A stretch of DNA of 64,000 nt from assembly GCF_032854445.1 (NCBI RefSeq), contig NC_088300.1:70034984-70098983 (forward strand). Direction: 5' to 3'. Both the position numbers and the translations under genes were made by a program. Source of the stretch: Liolophura sinensis (lineage: Eukaryota > Mollusca > Polyplacophora > Chitonida > Chitonidae). This document shows, piece after piece, positions 24,123 to 36,195 of the stretch (the first letter of the stretch is position 1; every line of letters starts with the position of its first letter). Under the pieces are notes generated by a model. It worked only from the letters and a program-made list of their open reading frames with translations. It was not told the DNA's origin and made no database searches.

Positions 24123-27100
24123 TGTGTGTGTGGTTACTCAGTAGTGGATTCAAACTTGAGCAAATGTCAAGCTGTATAGTAAAAAAAAAAAGAAAAAAAG
24201 AGAAGTTATTTACATGTAGACAGAAATCACGATTGATACAACTCCACCACTTGATAAGCCACTATTTCAGACAGTCTGAACAGAGCTGATAATCATTAGA
24301 GACTTGGGCTTGGCCTGTCTGCTGAGCTTGACTGTCGGCTGCAGTGTGGCCAGGATAGTACTCGCTCTGCACCAGTAACATACATGTGCCAATGGAACCT
24401 GTGGGTAGCTCATCTCATGAGCTCAGCCAGCCACAATGTAGCACCAGCCGCCGGTGTGAATAGATAATTGAGCAGAGCCCTATTGTAGATAATAATGGGA
24501 AACAGGACTGTCCATATACGAATACACTTGTGATTACAGATCTACATGTATACATAACCAGTGACTGTGCGACAGAAGAGTGGTTATTAGCAAAAACTTA
24601 GGCTTAACAGCCAAGGCACAAATGCAATCTTCACCTAATATGCCAGGTGCTATGTCAGACCAGGGAAAAGGCTGACTTATGAAAACGTGACAACAGTGCT
24701 AAAGTTCATCAGAGAACATCTGCACTCATTGAATATCGCGAGCTGATCATTGCTGATATCCCATCATCCCACAGCATGCACTATCCATATAACAGGACAC
24801 CTTTGATGACCAAAGTTACATCATTAGCGGGCTTTCAATCTTCAGGTGTGCAGTAACACTGACAACTCTTCACACTCCCGAAGTAAAACCCAGCTAGGCT
24901 GCTATGAAACATAGTCCTGGTATAATCAAGTTCAAATAATTTGTAATCACACTCCTGATCCCTCATAAGGAGTTTGATCAACCCCATTTTCAGGGATACA
25001 AAGGCCTGATGTAATCATACTTCAGCACTACTAATAGCGTAACAGTATGCTACAGTAGTGTAACTCCGCAAAAGCAAAATCTCATAATGACGCAATATTT
25101 CAAAATAAAAATATGCTGAAGCATCGAGTCAAAAAAATAGTACCAAAATATAACATGGGCTTGTCATTTTGCTCCCGAAATTCAACAGTTCCTCTACACA
25201 TTTCACCTTTTCTCTTGCTATAAAAAGTGGCTTATCTGCAATATAAGACTGGGGGACAAGCTACACAGAAGTTCCAAATGACAGTAGCACGCATTGTTTA
25301 CCTCTGTGATGCTACAGTGCGTGTGTATCATAATTCTTCTACAACTTCAGACAGGATTTGAAGCTTTACCACAGGTGCGCATCCCTATGTGAGTTGGAGG
25401 CGTGAAATGGGGGAATGAGTAATCCTTTTCAGGGCTAACTCAACATCATAGCCACGCCTCCACACGCGGGGAAGTTGACACGTGACTACGACGGAAATGT
25501 GCACAGCTGGAGTTTCAATAATGACAATCAAATACTTCACGTACGCTAACTTGCGGCCCTCTACAGTGGAAACACTCGATAAATGATCAATGTTAAGCAA
25601 TTTTCAACGGACAGCTGAAGTCTGTATATGTGTGAACATGCCACAAAAACCAATCAAAAATTTTATTTTGTCGGAATCGCACTGGAATAAAACATTTCCC
25701 TCTTGTCTAAAATCTGTTGATTGCCTGATAATAGGTATCACTTGTTTTGGCTCAGAAAAACAGAAACAAAAGGATCATAGTTTGAAAGATTCCTATTCAG
25801 TATTTCATATACTAGTATGTTTTCTGACCACACATACACCAATAACTGTGATGTAACAAAGGAAAGAACAAATGAGTTTATAGCTTTAGGCCGTCTTGTT
25901 ACAGACGAGAATGACTTTTATGAGATTACCATTATACACCTTTATACACAACACCCATCTAATTTAATTTCTGAATTACACGTACTTGTACATATGCCAG
26001 TTACATGTTAATAGTTCTGCATGTTAGGAAAATAGGAAGCATGTCCACTCCCCAGAGAAAGGTGTAGGGACTACTTTTGGCCCTGTCAGATCTGCGTTTA
26101 GAGTGGTCTCCATATAATCAACAGCATACTCAGTTATAACAAATTCAGAGCAATAACAACATCACCATGTACAGTGAAGGACCTAAAATTTTGCCCCCAA
26201 ATATGCATCTTAAACAAATGTCAAAATATTACTTTTGGTGATGAAACTTATATTTGTCCAATAGGAGTGTCGTTATTCCACCTTCAACACAAACCTCACA
26301 ACACCTTTCTGCAATCTACAGAAATCTCAATACCAAGCAAAATGTGCCACTTGGTCATCTTTGGTGATTTCACCTTATGGATTCCACAGTCACTTCACAG
26401 AAGAAAACAGAGACCCAGAGGGTGGGTACAGGCTAACATGCAGATAATGCTTCCATTAACATCTGAACACTGGAATATCCACTACACGACATAACTTATT
26501 GAGAAATGCTTGTACAAAAAAAGCTTAAACATAATAGTTCTCGACACTATGGTAACTACCGTTACCTGTGGTTTTAAAAGAAACTGTAGGCAGTGTGTTG
26601 TCATGGTAACCAGCTCTGACTATATTTGAATGAAACACGTTCTAGTTAGTATACCTGTGCATCGGTCATGATGACATCTTGTAAAGCATTTAATGAGCAG
26701 TTCCTGTTGCTATGGTGTTTGTAATGGAAACAATAATGTTATGTGCATGTACAATGCAAACCAGAAACAAGTAAGGGCTGGAAGTTGCTGTCCCAAATCT
26801 AAAGATTAGCTCCTCTATATGTTTTATATCTATACAGGTTTTTAACTTAAAACTATAGCCAAACCAACACTGTGCACTTAGTTGTACTGACATTAGATTT
26901 TACCAAAACTGAAACAAATTTAGGTACATACATATTTAAAATACTGGTACTTTTAGAGTTTGTGGTACGTGTATTTTTTATTTGAGTATTTAAACTTAAA
27001 TAGACAATAAGACATATAAACTGTGTGAAGGCAGTCCTACTTGAAAAATGGACATGGGGTGTTAAAATACAATCTTATAACTCTATGTCCGGGTGCATAG

Positions 27101-29727
27101 TAGCCTTCATGCATTTCAGACTGTTTGAGGCTTCTAAGAAAACCCATTTATATGAAAGCAAACACATGTGTCTACTTAAAGCTATATACATTTCAACTTA
27201 CAAGGAATGGAATGTATAAATACAATATCAATATACATGTATACACGTATGAATGCATCTGAATAATTTACCCACATGATAAATGATTATATATACATGG
27301 CTTATGCTCTGAATTTCCATACTCTGTCACCAAAATTATTCTAATCTGAATCTGATCATACTCTATATCCCGTAAACAGACACATGTATGTACTTGCATT
27401 CAGCATTCAGAGTTCAATCCAAATCACATAAATTCAAAAATTCAACACAGAGAGTACTCAAAGAATATTTAGGAAACAAGAGGTGATCTGAATAATTTAA
27501 ACTCTTATGGCCAGCAAATTACTGTTTTCATATCAATCAAAGTTCGTGGTCTACAAGCGGCACTTTTCCTATAGTCGTACTGAGTGATTCTACAAGTTAC
27601 ATTGCCGGCTGAACTCAGTGGGTGGCTCAAACCTACAGTAACTGTTCATTTGGCCATCTGTGACCCATGCTGTGTGTGTGGCATGACACTCAATGAGAAG
27701 TTCTGTCATATTCAATAAATAAAGTAGGGAAAGGATTAAAAGGGTGTCATTAGCAAAGGCTCCCTGATAACAAAGACAAGATGCCATTTCCTAAGTCTTG
27801 TTAAATATTACTTTGTATTGTTAGATGTTATATATAAACAGTGCTCTCTGCTAGAAAAAGGAAGATAGGACTGGAGAGCTGACCAGTAATGAGCCCTAAC
27901 TCCTGGTCACTCTCGATGTTACATGTATAATAAATGATCTGTTATATATACTCAAGGCATGGAGTGTTTCTCTTGCTCCGTTGAGGTAACATTGCATAAT
28001 GGGCAATGACTGGACAGCCCAAGGATTGACCATCCCTGTCAGAATAAGATGTATGTGGCAGTACACCTAGAGTCAATTTTTACATTAATACCTATTAAAT
28101 TTTGCTGTGTCCAGCATAAATAACATTAGTTTATCTAAATTATGGAGGTTTGATCTTGTTAAGGTTATATGGTTCATAAATAAATTCGTCTGAGCAGGTT
28201 GACCCTCTTAAATGCACAATTAGGTTAAAGATTACCAGGCGATAAGAATTAAACGTGATACTTCTCCTTTAAGTAAAAACCTTTCCTGACATTTCCTGAC
28301 ATGCTGAATAAAAATATATCCTGTCTGTGTGTTTGTAGCTCCATTAGGCTATGTGATTTAATTTATGATGGAAAATCTGACAAAGGTTTGTTATTAAAGT
28401 GGCCACTAGCTTTTAAGTCAAACCCTAAATTCCTCAACAACTGTCAAAAATAGCACAGAAATCAGAAAGTCACTGAGTTATAAATCATTTGACATTTATA
28501 TTATATTTTACTTGCTACACGTAGATTCCTACTGGCTTGTACACATGTATGTAAAAGTGATTCTCCTCTTATATGGCTAGTGTATATCTATAATTATTTT
28601 TGTGCATGTGGCTGAAAATATGCAGGCTTATATGTGCAATGCAGTGGAAATAATTAAGACCTTGATAAAGGCATGCTTAGTAAGGTCCCTTTTGGGTTAG
28701 CATTGTGGAATGCACTGGTTTTATGCTTTTATCTCATAACACAATGGCCTGTGAACATGCTAGCTGAAGACCTGTACACGTATTTCATGATGTAAATCAC
28801 CAGAAGGCAAAGATGACTTACCCTAATTCCTCAGCCTTTTTGCACATGAAAGAGCAACCTTCACTATAATTTATGATTTAATGAGTCTACACAGAATAAT
28901 ACCCTCAGAATATGCTTGAATAAACACCTTGCAAACATGCAAAGAAAGAATTACAGTATGTACATATATAAAGTTTGTGCACATGAATATGTGTGTGTAT
29001 GTTATACTTCAACTATTCATTTCAGTCATCTTCATGTACAGATTGCACATTACCATGGACAAGTATATACATACACCCACCTTTAGCCTACATTACACAT
29101 GCATTTAAATACTTATCTTGTAATAAGTCACATCTTAAAATGAAGACCTAAGCTGTCTTTACATGAAGAATCAAGTTACTGTTATACTGTATACAGCACA
29201 TGTAGTTAGCCAACCAGTCAGCATGTTGACTGTAATACTCCCCAGCACACAGCAAGGCAGATACTAGAGTTGCATCGAAGGAATTTACATGTGAAGGAAC
29301 CATGCAGGGGAGAAGCACCACAGTTAACTGATAGTTTTTGTTGACTTAAACACCTAAGGAATACAAGATTCATGCAATCTAGTTGAGAGAAATATTGTCA
29401 CTCTCACACTTTCATGACAGAAAGTGAGAAAAACATTTAAAAAAAACAAAAAAACACAGAAGATCTCGTCTCTCAACACATACTTTATGATATATCTGAT
29501 ATGACACATACCAGCATGTGTTGAGAAACCAGATAGAAGTAGATGAGAGTTCCTGTGGTCGGTATACATGTAAAACTTGTGTACTTCTTTCAAAGAGCCA
29601 TCTCGGTGCACACACATTTCAGGGTAAAATTTCTAGCATCTGTCATGTGCACATAGTAAGTACAAACGGTTATCACATAAAGATATGTCAAGCTTCTTGG
29701 GCAATTCAAAGGCCATGTTGTACAATT
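24123..29727. other. Region upstream of the tetraspanin start
   Basis: The promoter and any 5' non-coding exon of the tetraspanin must lie here or beyond, but no site is convincing. The only repeat I could define in it is the dispersed one at 28815-28945. Confidence 0.4.
28815..28945 (+). repeat. Dispersed repeat, copy 2
   Basis: Partner of 18430-18640. It is shorter, with an internal deletion of about 70 bp. Confidence 0.7.
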
Positions 29728-29983
29728 CAGCGTAAAAAACAAAATGTTCGGTCATTTCCGTACAAATTCCTGGTGTGACGTCACATTACCCCACTTGATG
29801 CTACTATGACTTCACAAAATTCCAGTTCATGTCTCCTGCTCAGAAGACTACATCATCCATGGATGAGTTCAAGTGTGATTGAAGATGCCGCAGATTACGT
29901 CACTCCAGGAAAAATGACATCGCTCCAGGAAAATGACGTCACTAGAGGAATTTGTACGCAAATGGTCGAAAATTTTGTTACTG
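29728..29983. mobile_element. 256-bp inverted-repeat element (MITE) with TGACGTCA palindromes
   Basis: The left end, through GTACAAATTCCT and then GACGTCAC, is mirrored at the right end (GACGTCACTAGAGGAATTTG then TACGCAAATGGTCG). This gives inverted repeats of about 50 bp. The centre holds further GTCAC and TCCAGGAAAA repeats. No coding potential. Confidence 0.75.
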
Positions 29984-31069
29984 TAAGCACTCTATATTAT
30001 TAGAATTATTTGAAGATCTGAGAAAATTCATGCATGATATACGAATGAATGCGTGCTGTGCTGGACTGGATACCTTTCTTCTTCCATTCATCAACAGAAG
30101 AATCTTGGCTGAAATGGCTCTTTAAAATGTAACATGCATCTTTATACAAGTTGCTGTCTAATACATTACTGGAAGAGTGAGTGGCAATGTTATGCCAAGG
30201 TTAGTTTCAGCATGTATCACTAAGTGTCAGGGACACGCTCCTCCGCCGTGGCCGCCATGTTGAGCAGTTACATGTAGGACTATGCACATGTCCTGCTTCA
30301 TAGTGGAGTAGTAGGAAGATGAAGCGTGTGCCGTGGAAGCCTTCATGGCCATAATAAATCTATTCTAAAGCGAGTAACGGCATATAGTGACAGGGCGGTG
30401 GGTGTGGAAAGAAGGTCTTTATACGTTCGTGTCTTTTATTAGCATGAAACTTCTTCGATAACAAAGACAATCGGCCTGGACATTCGTTGAGTATGAAATT
30501 AATACTGTTAACATCGAGACTCCAGTGACGCCAGGCCAATATAAGAAAAGGAGTTGGAGTCTTTCGGGGCTATTCTGTAACATGCATTTTTACACTAATG
30601 TGAGAGTGAGTGGCAATGTTATGCAAAGGCTAGTTTCTGTATGTACCACCGAAAGTCAGGGTATGCCGTACTGCCATGACTTGTTCTGTTACTGCAAGCC
30701 CTGACATTCTCTTTAACAGGAACACCTTGCACATTTTAACTTCACGTGCGTAGAGCTAAGTACCTACTTCACTGCTGTAGGCTACATCATGTCATTACAG
30801 TACCTGGCTTCGGGTCCCATTGGCCAAAGACTTTTAGAATAATAAGCAGCTGTACAATGCCAGTCGTTCTTATGAACTAGCTGTACTTGAAGGAAACTAT
30901 ACTCACGAGTTAATTACTTGCAGTAAAAGAAGATTGTCGCCGTAAAAAAAAAGACACACAATCGACACCAACGTCGACGATTTCCAATCGCACCGCCTGA
31001 AGTGTCAACAGTCAGATAGTGCTGCCATCTGCCGGAAGACTGCGGAACCTCTGTCCATACTCCTTACAG
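29984..31069. other. Intergenic with a short diverged direct repeat
   Basis: GAGTGAGTGGCAATGTTATG and its flanks occur at about 30175 and 30603, in segments of about 80-90 bp. The stretch is otherwise unannotated and slightly richer in GC near 30230-30330 and 30950-31069. Confidence 0.5.
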
Positions 31070-31404
31070 CGCATGTGCCGCTTTCAACGTTGACTGCCTC
31101 ACCACCACCACTAGACAAGCCTGAACTTTGGAGCCTGTGCGACGCACGTGAACTCGTTTCCTTGCGCGAACCTATAATCAGCAAAAATCAATACAACTGT
31201 GTCAGGTGATCCTCAGAATCATGTTGAGCATACTTTAGATAAACAGAATACATGTGCATCAAGTAATAGTAGAAACAAAAGTTGATAGATTCTGTGTTTT
31301 CAGACATAACTTCCTGCCCCATCGCCGTGGCCTCAGAGTTGTTCACGATTTTTGTGGCAGTGATGAAAAGCAAACGTAGGGCGTGTCAGAAGCGCTGTAA
31401 GGAG
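31070..31404. mobile_element. Inverted-repeat element (MITE), family A copy 1
   Basis: The 335-bp element runs from CTCCTTACAGCGC to the inverted GCGCTGTAAGGAG. The inverted similarity extends inward through a CATCACTGCCAC-like block near the right end. It shares the overall sequence with the element at 40143-40546, including a conserved block around GGAGCC-GTGCGACGCACGT and one around CCGTGGCCTCAGAGTTGTTC. No coding capacity. Confidence 0.8.
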
Positions 31405-31759
31405 AATGGTCTCTGTCGTCTTTCTCCACTCAGGAAAAGATAATTCCCTTATTTCGCACAGTTAAGGCCAACGCACTGAAACCAGCCGAGGTTCTTTGAT
31501 CGGTGTTGATGTGATTAAATGCGTTTTCTGGTTTTAATTTTGATCATCAAATTGTAAACAAAATTTTTAACCGGAACCACTTTATTACCATGTGTTGAAT
31601 GCTTTATTTTGCTTTCCCTGGAGTGGTAACTGCATAAATAGGCCTACATGCACGATATGATTAAAAGACTTCACCTAATCGTGTGGGTTGATCGGTAAAG
31701 AAGTTTTTAAGAAAATAATTTTGTCAGTATTGGCATGTTATACTTACCGGTACCAAACT

Positions 31760-32640
31760 ATTTCCACGATTAGGCCCATTGTTTCCCAGCGTTGAGCGAC
31801 ATACCACGATTAGGCGTACATGTAGGCCTATAGGGCCTATCGTTTTCCCAGTTGGCCTATCAGCGACATTACACGATTAAGCACGCCGTTTTCCTAGTGT
31901 TAAGTTCTGTTCACACCTAGGCGAATTTTTTGCAGAACGGTTATGAATTGTCGCCGTAATGTAATTGTGTTTGCATCCGTGGTCTTTCGTATTTATTCGT
32001 AAGCGTTCGTAATGAATTCGTGTTCTTTTTTTCATGTCGACCACAATTTCAAAAAGTTAAAAAAACTTTGTAACTGCACGTAAGTTCGTACTGATTATAA
32101 AGTATTCGTAAAAGTTTCGTGAATAATCGCGGAATTGTCGGTTGCAATCGTAAAGGTAACGTAATATCATTCCGGAGGCATCGCCATGTCGTAACGGTTC
32201 TCACGATCAGGCGACTAAGGCAGAATAGATACGAAGTACTTTTGAATGAATACGAATATACGATAAACAGTGTCGTATATAATGCATTCTTGATTCGTCT
32301 GTCCTTCATAAACGGAGTGGAGATATGGTTATCATTCTTTTGAAGTCATTCAAAAATTCAAGGAATAACGTAAACGGATTCGCAACTTGTTCTTGACAGT
32401 TGCGAAATTCACGTCAGTTTACCTCTTATTACAACAGGCAATACGAATCTATGTCGTTTGATAGTTCTGCACGACGTTCGTAGGTCTAAGTATGAACGGG
32501 ACACGATTTTACACGAAGCGACATTACACGATTTGCGTACTGCTTTCCCAGTGTTTGGTGACATTAAATAATTTCCCGTACCGTTTCACCAGTGCCTGCG
32601 ACATTACACTATTAGGCGCACCATTTTCCCATAAACATGC
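31760..32640. repeat. Degenerate tandem repeat of roughly 45-60 bp, split by the inverted-repeat element
   Basis: Units containing GCGACATTACACGATTAGGC followed by CCGTTTTCCCAGTGTT or variants occur at about 31765-31903 and again at 32505-32640. Between them lies the TTCGTA-rich element. Confidence 0.65.
31904..32501. mobile_element. About 600-bp inverted-repeat element rich in TTCGTA
   Basis: The left end (GTTCTGTTCACACCTAGGCG, then TGCAGAACGG) is mirrored with mismatches at the right end (on the other strand GTTCATACTTAGACCTACG, then TGCAGAACTA). The hexamer TTCGTA/TACGAA occurs about nine times inside. It appears to have inserted into a tandem repeat whose units lie on both sides. No recognisable protein. 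Confidence 0.65.
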
Positions 32641-32687
32641 ATAGGAACTGTAAGACACGCTCAACTCTTCAACATCTCAATGAATTT

Positions 32688-32977
32688 GAGTTCACTTCTG
32701 ACGGGTAATCAATGGCTAATATTACATGTAGTTGCACATCATCAATTTGTATTAATTTGATTATATGCCAAATTTGTGGCCAACAGCTTGTATGCAAGAC
32801 CACCCAAAATTATATCTAAGATCATATTTAAGGCTAAAGACAATCTGTCATGAAATAAGTACATAACTTCTACCAAAAGAATCTTGTGCTTTCAACACTG
32901 ACTGCATGGCGTCGCATGGTTTAGGCGACAGCTTTCTTCGGGTCTGGTCTGAAACTTTCCGACGAAAGCACAAGTCC
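32688..32977 (-). repeat. About 280-bp repeat, copy 1 (next to the RT fragment)
   Basis: The segment is nearly identical, apart from small indels, to 35647-35913, in the same orientation. It abuts the 3' end (minus strand) of the reverse transcriptase fragment. I see no terminal inverted repeats. It may be a spacer of the retroelement or an independent non-autonomous insertion. Confidence 0.85.
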
Positions 32978-32999
32978 AATAAATGACACCTTTTGCTCT

Positions 33000-33300
33000 T
33001 TCAGCTCAAGTCAGGGTTGAGACGGATGTTCTCCTGTCTAATCTCTCCATGAGTTTGACAAACTGCTTGTCATGGTTTTCGATGGCTTTCTCATACATTG
33101 ATCATTCGCCGGTAACAAGATCGTCCGTCACCCGAAACGTACCAGGTAGCTTCTGTAGATCTTCATCCAGACGGTGCTGGAAAACTTCCGGTGCCGGCGA
33201 GATACCGAAAGGAAGGTGCAGGTATCTGTATCGGCCGTATAGTGTTTCAAATAATAGACATGATTATAATCTACAAAGGCTTCTGTTTCTGATGTCGACT
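33000..33300 (-). pseudogene. Ty3/gypsy reverse transcriptase fragment
   Basis: On the minus strand this segment translates, with stops, to a piece of retroelement reverse transcriptase containing the recognisable YLxLPFGISPAPEVFQ block and the residues that follow the catalytic region. It is broken by in-frame stops and lies 3' of the integrase on the minus strand instead of 5' of RNase H. It is therefore a displaced or second, decayed copy. Confidence 0.7.
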
Positions 33301-34019
33301 GGAAAATTCGTGATGAGAATTATTTTATATGCTGGAGCTTCATTCAGTATTTCCTTGTGGCTCACATAACAGTTTTACGGGTATTGGCGACGTATTCAAT
33401 GTCCAATAAACCACACAACCATAACATAACAAATAACACAACTATTCAAATGCTATCTGTTATGACTGGTTGTTTTATACATACATAGATACAAAGAATT
33501 AGAAGACCAACACTTGACTGACAACTGCATGGTAACATTGTATTAGCGTCTGACATACTAGTATAGCGAGAGTGGTCTTCATGGACTGAGGACGTCACAT
33601 ATAGTAGCTTAAACATATATTTCGTAACATCTTGGTATAAAAGGGACTTCAAAATTACAGTAACGGAATTTCAAGTTTAGCAACTGTCGGGAAAAGTTCA
33701 CAAGGTGTTTAATATCAATACTCTTCGCTGCAGAGGTATCTATGAATTACATGCTTCGCCTGAGTTTTAATTGCGGTAGAGTATTTCTCCGTTGATTACT
33801 CACCGGTATGCATTACTTTATCATTCACCAGCAATAAATCGAAATTGAACTCATCTGATAGTCTACCTGACTAGATAAATGTTTAAACTTAATTAGTGTC
33901 CTAATTCCCGTTAAGTTTATTCGGTGTTACATTTTCTCGCACAGCTTCTGGTCTGGACGGTGAGTTTCGCAGGTGACGTCGATTTCGTCTAACAACAGTC
34001 ATCACGGGTAACCTCGTAT
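33301..34019. other. Between retroelement fragments; nothing identified
   Basis: No clear coding remnant. It may include the 3' end of the integrase or non-coding retroelement sequence. Confidence 0.3.
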
Positions 34020-35230
34020 GATCGGTCTGTTACAATGGGCGGCTGCCATACTTTCTCGTGTGACCTTATGGGCTGTATCCTGACATGATCTTCTTGAGGA
34101 GATCTTGTAATAAGTTTACGGTTCTTTTGTTCCTTAACATTTTCAGGATCTTTGGGTTGTAGAAGATGTTTTGATGTGGGTAATAGGGTTTTCGCTCTCC
34201 TGTTGAAAAGGCGTTGGGCAGGAGAGGAGTTCGTGGTTTCTTTTGGTGTATTACGATAGCCTAGTAGTGGTGGATAGGGATTGGATTTGGCAGAGTTGGC
34301 TTTTCTGACATCGCTATTTTGACAGCAGACTCCGGCTTTCCGTTTGACTGAGCGTAGCCAGGATAACTTGTGATATGTCGGAAATCATAACTTGACCCGA
34401 AGTCTTTGGAATTAAATGGAGAGCCATTGCCCGTAATAATTGTGTCAGGTATCCCATGCCTAGTAAAATGGCTTTTCAGTTTGGTAATGACCTGTTTTCC
34501 AGTCTTGTCGGTAATCTGGTCGACTTCAAGATAATCGCTGAAACAGTCGACTGTAACTAGGTATTCTTTTCGGTTACAGGTGAATAAGTCGGCAGTAAGC
34601 TTAGACCATGGACGGTCCGTTATTTTCTGGGAGATAAGTGGCTCCTTAGTCTGCCTTCACTGGAACGTGTTACAGGTTTCACATTTAGAAACGGCATCAG
34701 ACACAGTCCCGTACCCTTCGTCTGCAGGATTCAATGGCAGTGCGGGAACGATCAGTTAGGTTGAGGGTTAATATCCGCTTGCTGATAAGAATGACTACGT
34801 GAGGTCCAAGAAAAAAAATTCCATCTTGGACAGACACCTCATCTCTGATATCGAAGTATGCAGCAACTCTAGGGGTTTCGTGTTAATGGCCTGGCCATTC
34901 GTTTAGAATGAAGGTTTTTACGTTCTGCAGAGTAGGGTCAAGGTTTTCTCTCTCTGAATTTGAGCGATTTTCGGTTCAGAGATCGCTAGGTACTCAGCCA
35001 TGTTGACTGACTCGGGTGCCGTTTCAGTTTGCGAGTTTTCTTCAAGAGCTAGGATATCCACTTGCCCGTGAGTCTCTCCAGAATTAGGCAGATATGCCCT
35101 GGATAAAGGGTTGGCGATGTGCATCACCTTGCCCTTCTTACAGGCAAGTGTGTAGCCATATTCTGGGAAGCTAACAACATTCGCTGAAGACGCTTTGGGG
35201 CAGTCAGCAGTGGCTTCTTCTGGATGGATT
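34020..35230 (-). pseudogene. Ty3/gypsy integrase region, decayed
   Basis: The minus strand encodes, across several frames with stops, an integrase-like segment. It has a CETC zinc-binding piece, a core with the typical turn around DTIITGNGSPF, and a following PGYAQSNGK-type block that marks the catalytic-glutamate region of retroviral-type integrases. It continues directly from the RNase H part at 35270-35623. Frameshifts and stops rule out function. Confidence 0.75.
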
Positions 35231-35269
35231 CTAGAGGCTTGTGATCAGACTGAACTTGACATGGCGTCC

Positions 35270-35640
35270 TTACAAGTACTGGTTGAATTTAGTGAAGCCA
35301 AACAGTATGGTTAAGAGTTCTTTTTCGATCTCTGCATAGTTCCGTTCAGTGGATGTAAGGGCTCTGCTTCCATATGCGACGGGTTGTCCTTGAAGGAGTG
35401 TAGCACCAAGCCCGGTTTCCGAAGCATCAGTCTGTAGTGTTATGTTTTCTTTCTCACTGAAGTACTTAAGAACTGGAGCCTCCGTGATGCCTTTCTGGAT
35501 TGCGACGAAAGTTTTGTCGTGGTAAGCATCCCATGACCACTCCACACAACGCTTAATCAGTTGTGTGAGGGGTTCACAAAGGTCGAACAGTCCTTTCAAA
35601 AACTTGGAAAGATAGTTGACCACTCCTATGATGCGTTGTA
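35270..35640 (-). pseudogene. Ty3/gypsy RT thumb and RNase H fragment
   Basis: An open stretch of about 117 codons holds VVNYLSKFLKGLFDLCEPL (the RT connection) and then LQTDASETGLGATLLQ and AYGSRALTSTERNYAEIEKE, the hallmark RNase H start of Ty3/gypsy Pol. It is intact in frame here, but the RT domain proper is missing upstream, replaced by a 270-bp non-coding repeat at 35647-35913. Confidence 0.85.
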
Positions 35641-35646
35641 AATTTT

Positions 35647-35913
35647 AGTTCACTCCTGACAGGTAACCAGTGGCTAATATTACATGTAGTTGCACATCAT
35701 CAAATTGTAGTAATTTGATTATATGCCAATTTTGTGGCCAACAGCATGTATGCAAGACCACCCAAGATCATATTATGGCTAAAGACAATCTGTAATGAAA
35801 TAACTACATAACTTCTACCAAAAGAATCTTGTACTTTCAACACTACTGCATGGCGTCACATGGTTTAGATGACAGCTTTCTTCGGGTCCGGTCTGGAACT
35901 TTCCGACGAAAGC
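35647..35913 (-). repeat. About 270-bp repeat, copy 2 (between Gag and RNase H)
   Basis: This is the second copy of the repeat at 32688-32977. It sits where the protease and RT domains should be, between the Gag-like and RNase H fragments. Confidence 0.85.
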
Positions 35914-35924
35914 ACATGTCCAGG

Positions 35925-36195
35925 ACAGGAGAGTCCATTTGGTTTACTTTTTCTTCCGTTGCAAGTCCTACAGTAATGAGACCTTCAGCAGAGTCAGATT
36001 GAGAAGAGTCAGATTCCTCAGAGAATCTTTCAACTTCGCACGGTCTGTATTTTCCCGAGTGTTCCCTATTAGGGCATTTAGATGCAAAATGAGAGGGTAT
36101 GCCACTGTTGTTACATGTTTTCTCATACGCTGGAAAGTTTTACGTTGCAGACAGATGTTTCAGTCCACAAAACTTGCAGTTATAGTTGAGTGTTA
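35925..36195 (-). pseudogene. Ty3/gypsy Gag zinc-knuckle fragment
   Basis: The minus strand reads, with one stop, a cysteine-histidine stretch (CKFCGLKH, then CNNSGIPSHFASKCP) followed by an acidic Ser/Glu-rich tail. This looks like the nucleocapsid end of Gag in Ty3/gypsy elements. One cysteine of the second knuckle is replaced by serine. It is followed on the same strand by the 270-bp repeat and then RNase H. Confidence 0.6.

Noticed and set aside
31188-31373. A 61-codon open frame on the minus strand
   Set aside because: It lies entirely inside an inverted-repeat element with a second copy at 40143 that does not keep the frame.
32049-32343. Opposed open frames of 74-86 codons as a transposase
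   Set aside because: They are both inside the TTCGTA-rich inverted-repeat element, lack any transposase motif I recognise, and are probably chance.
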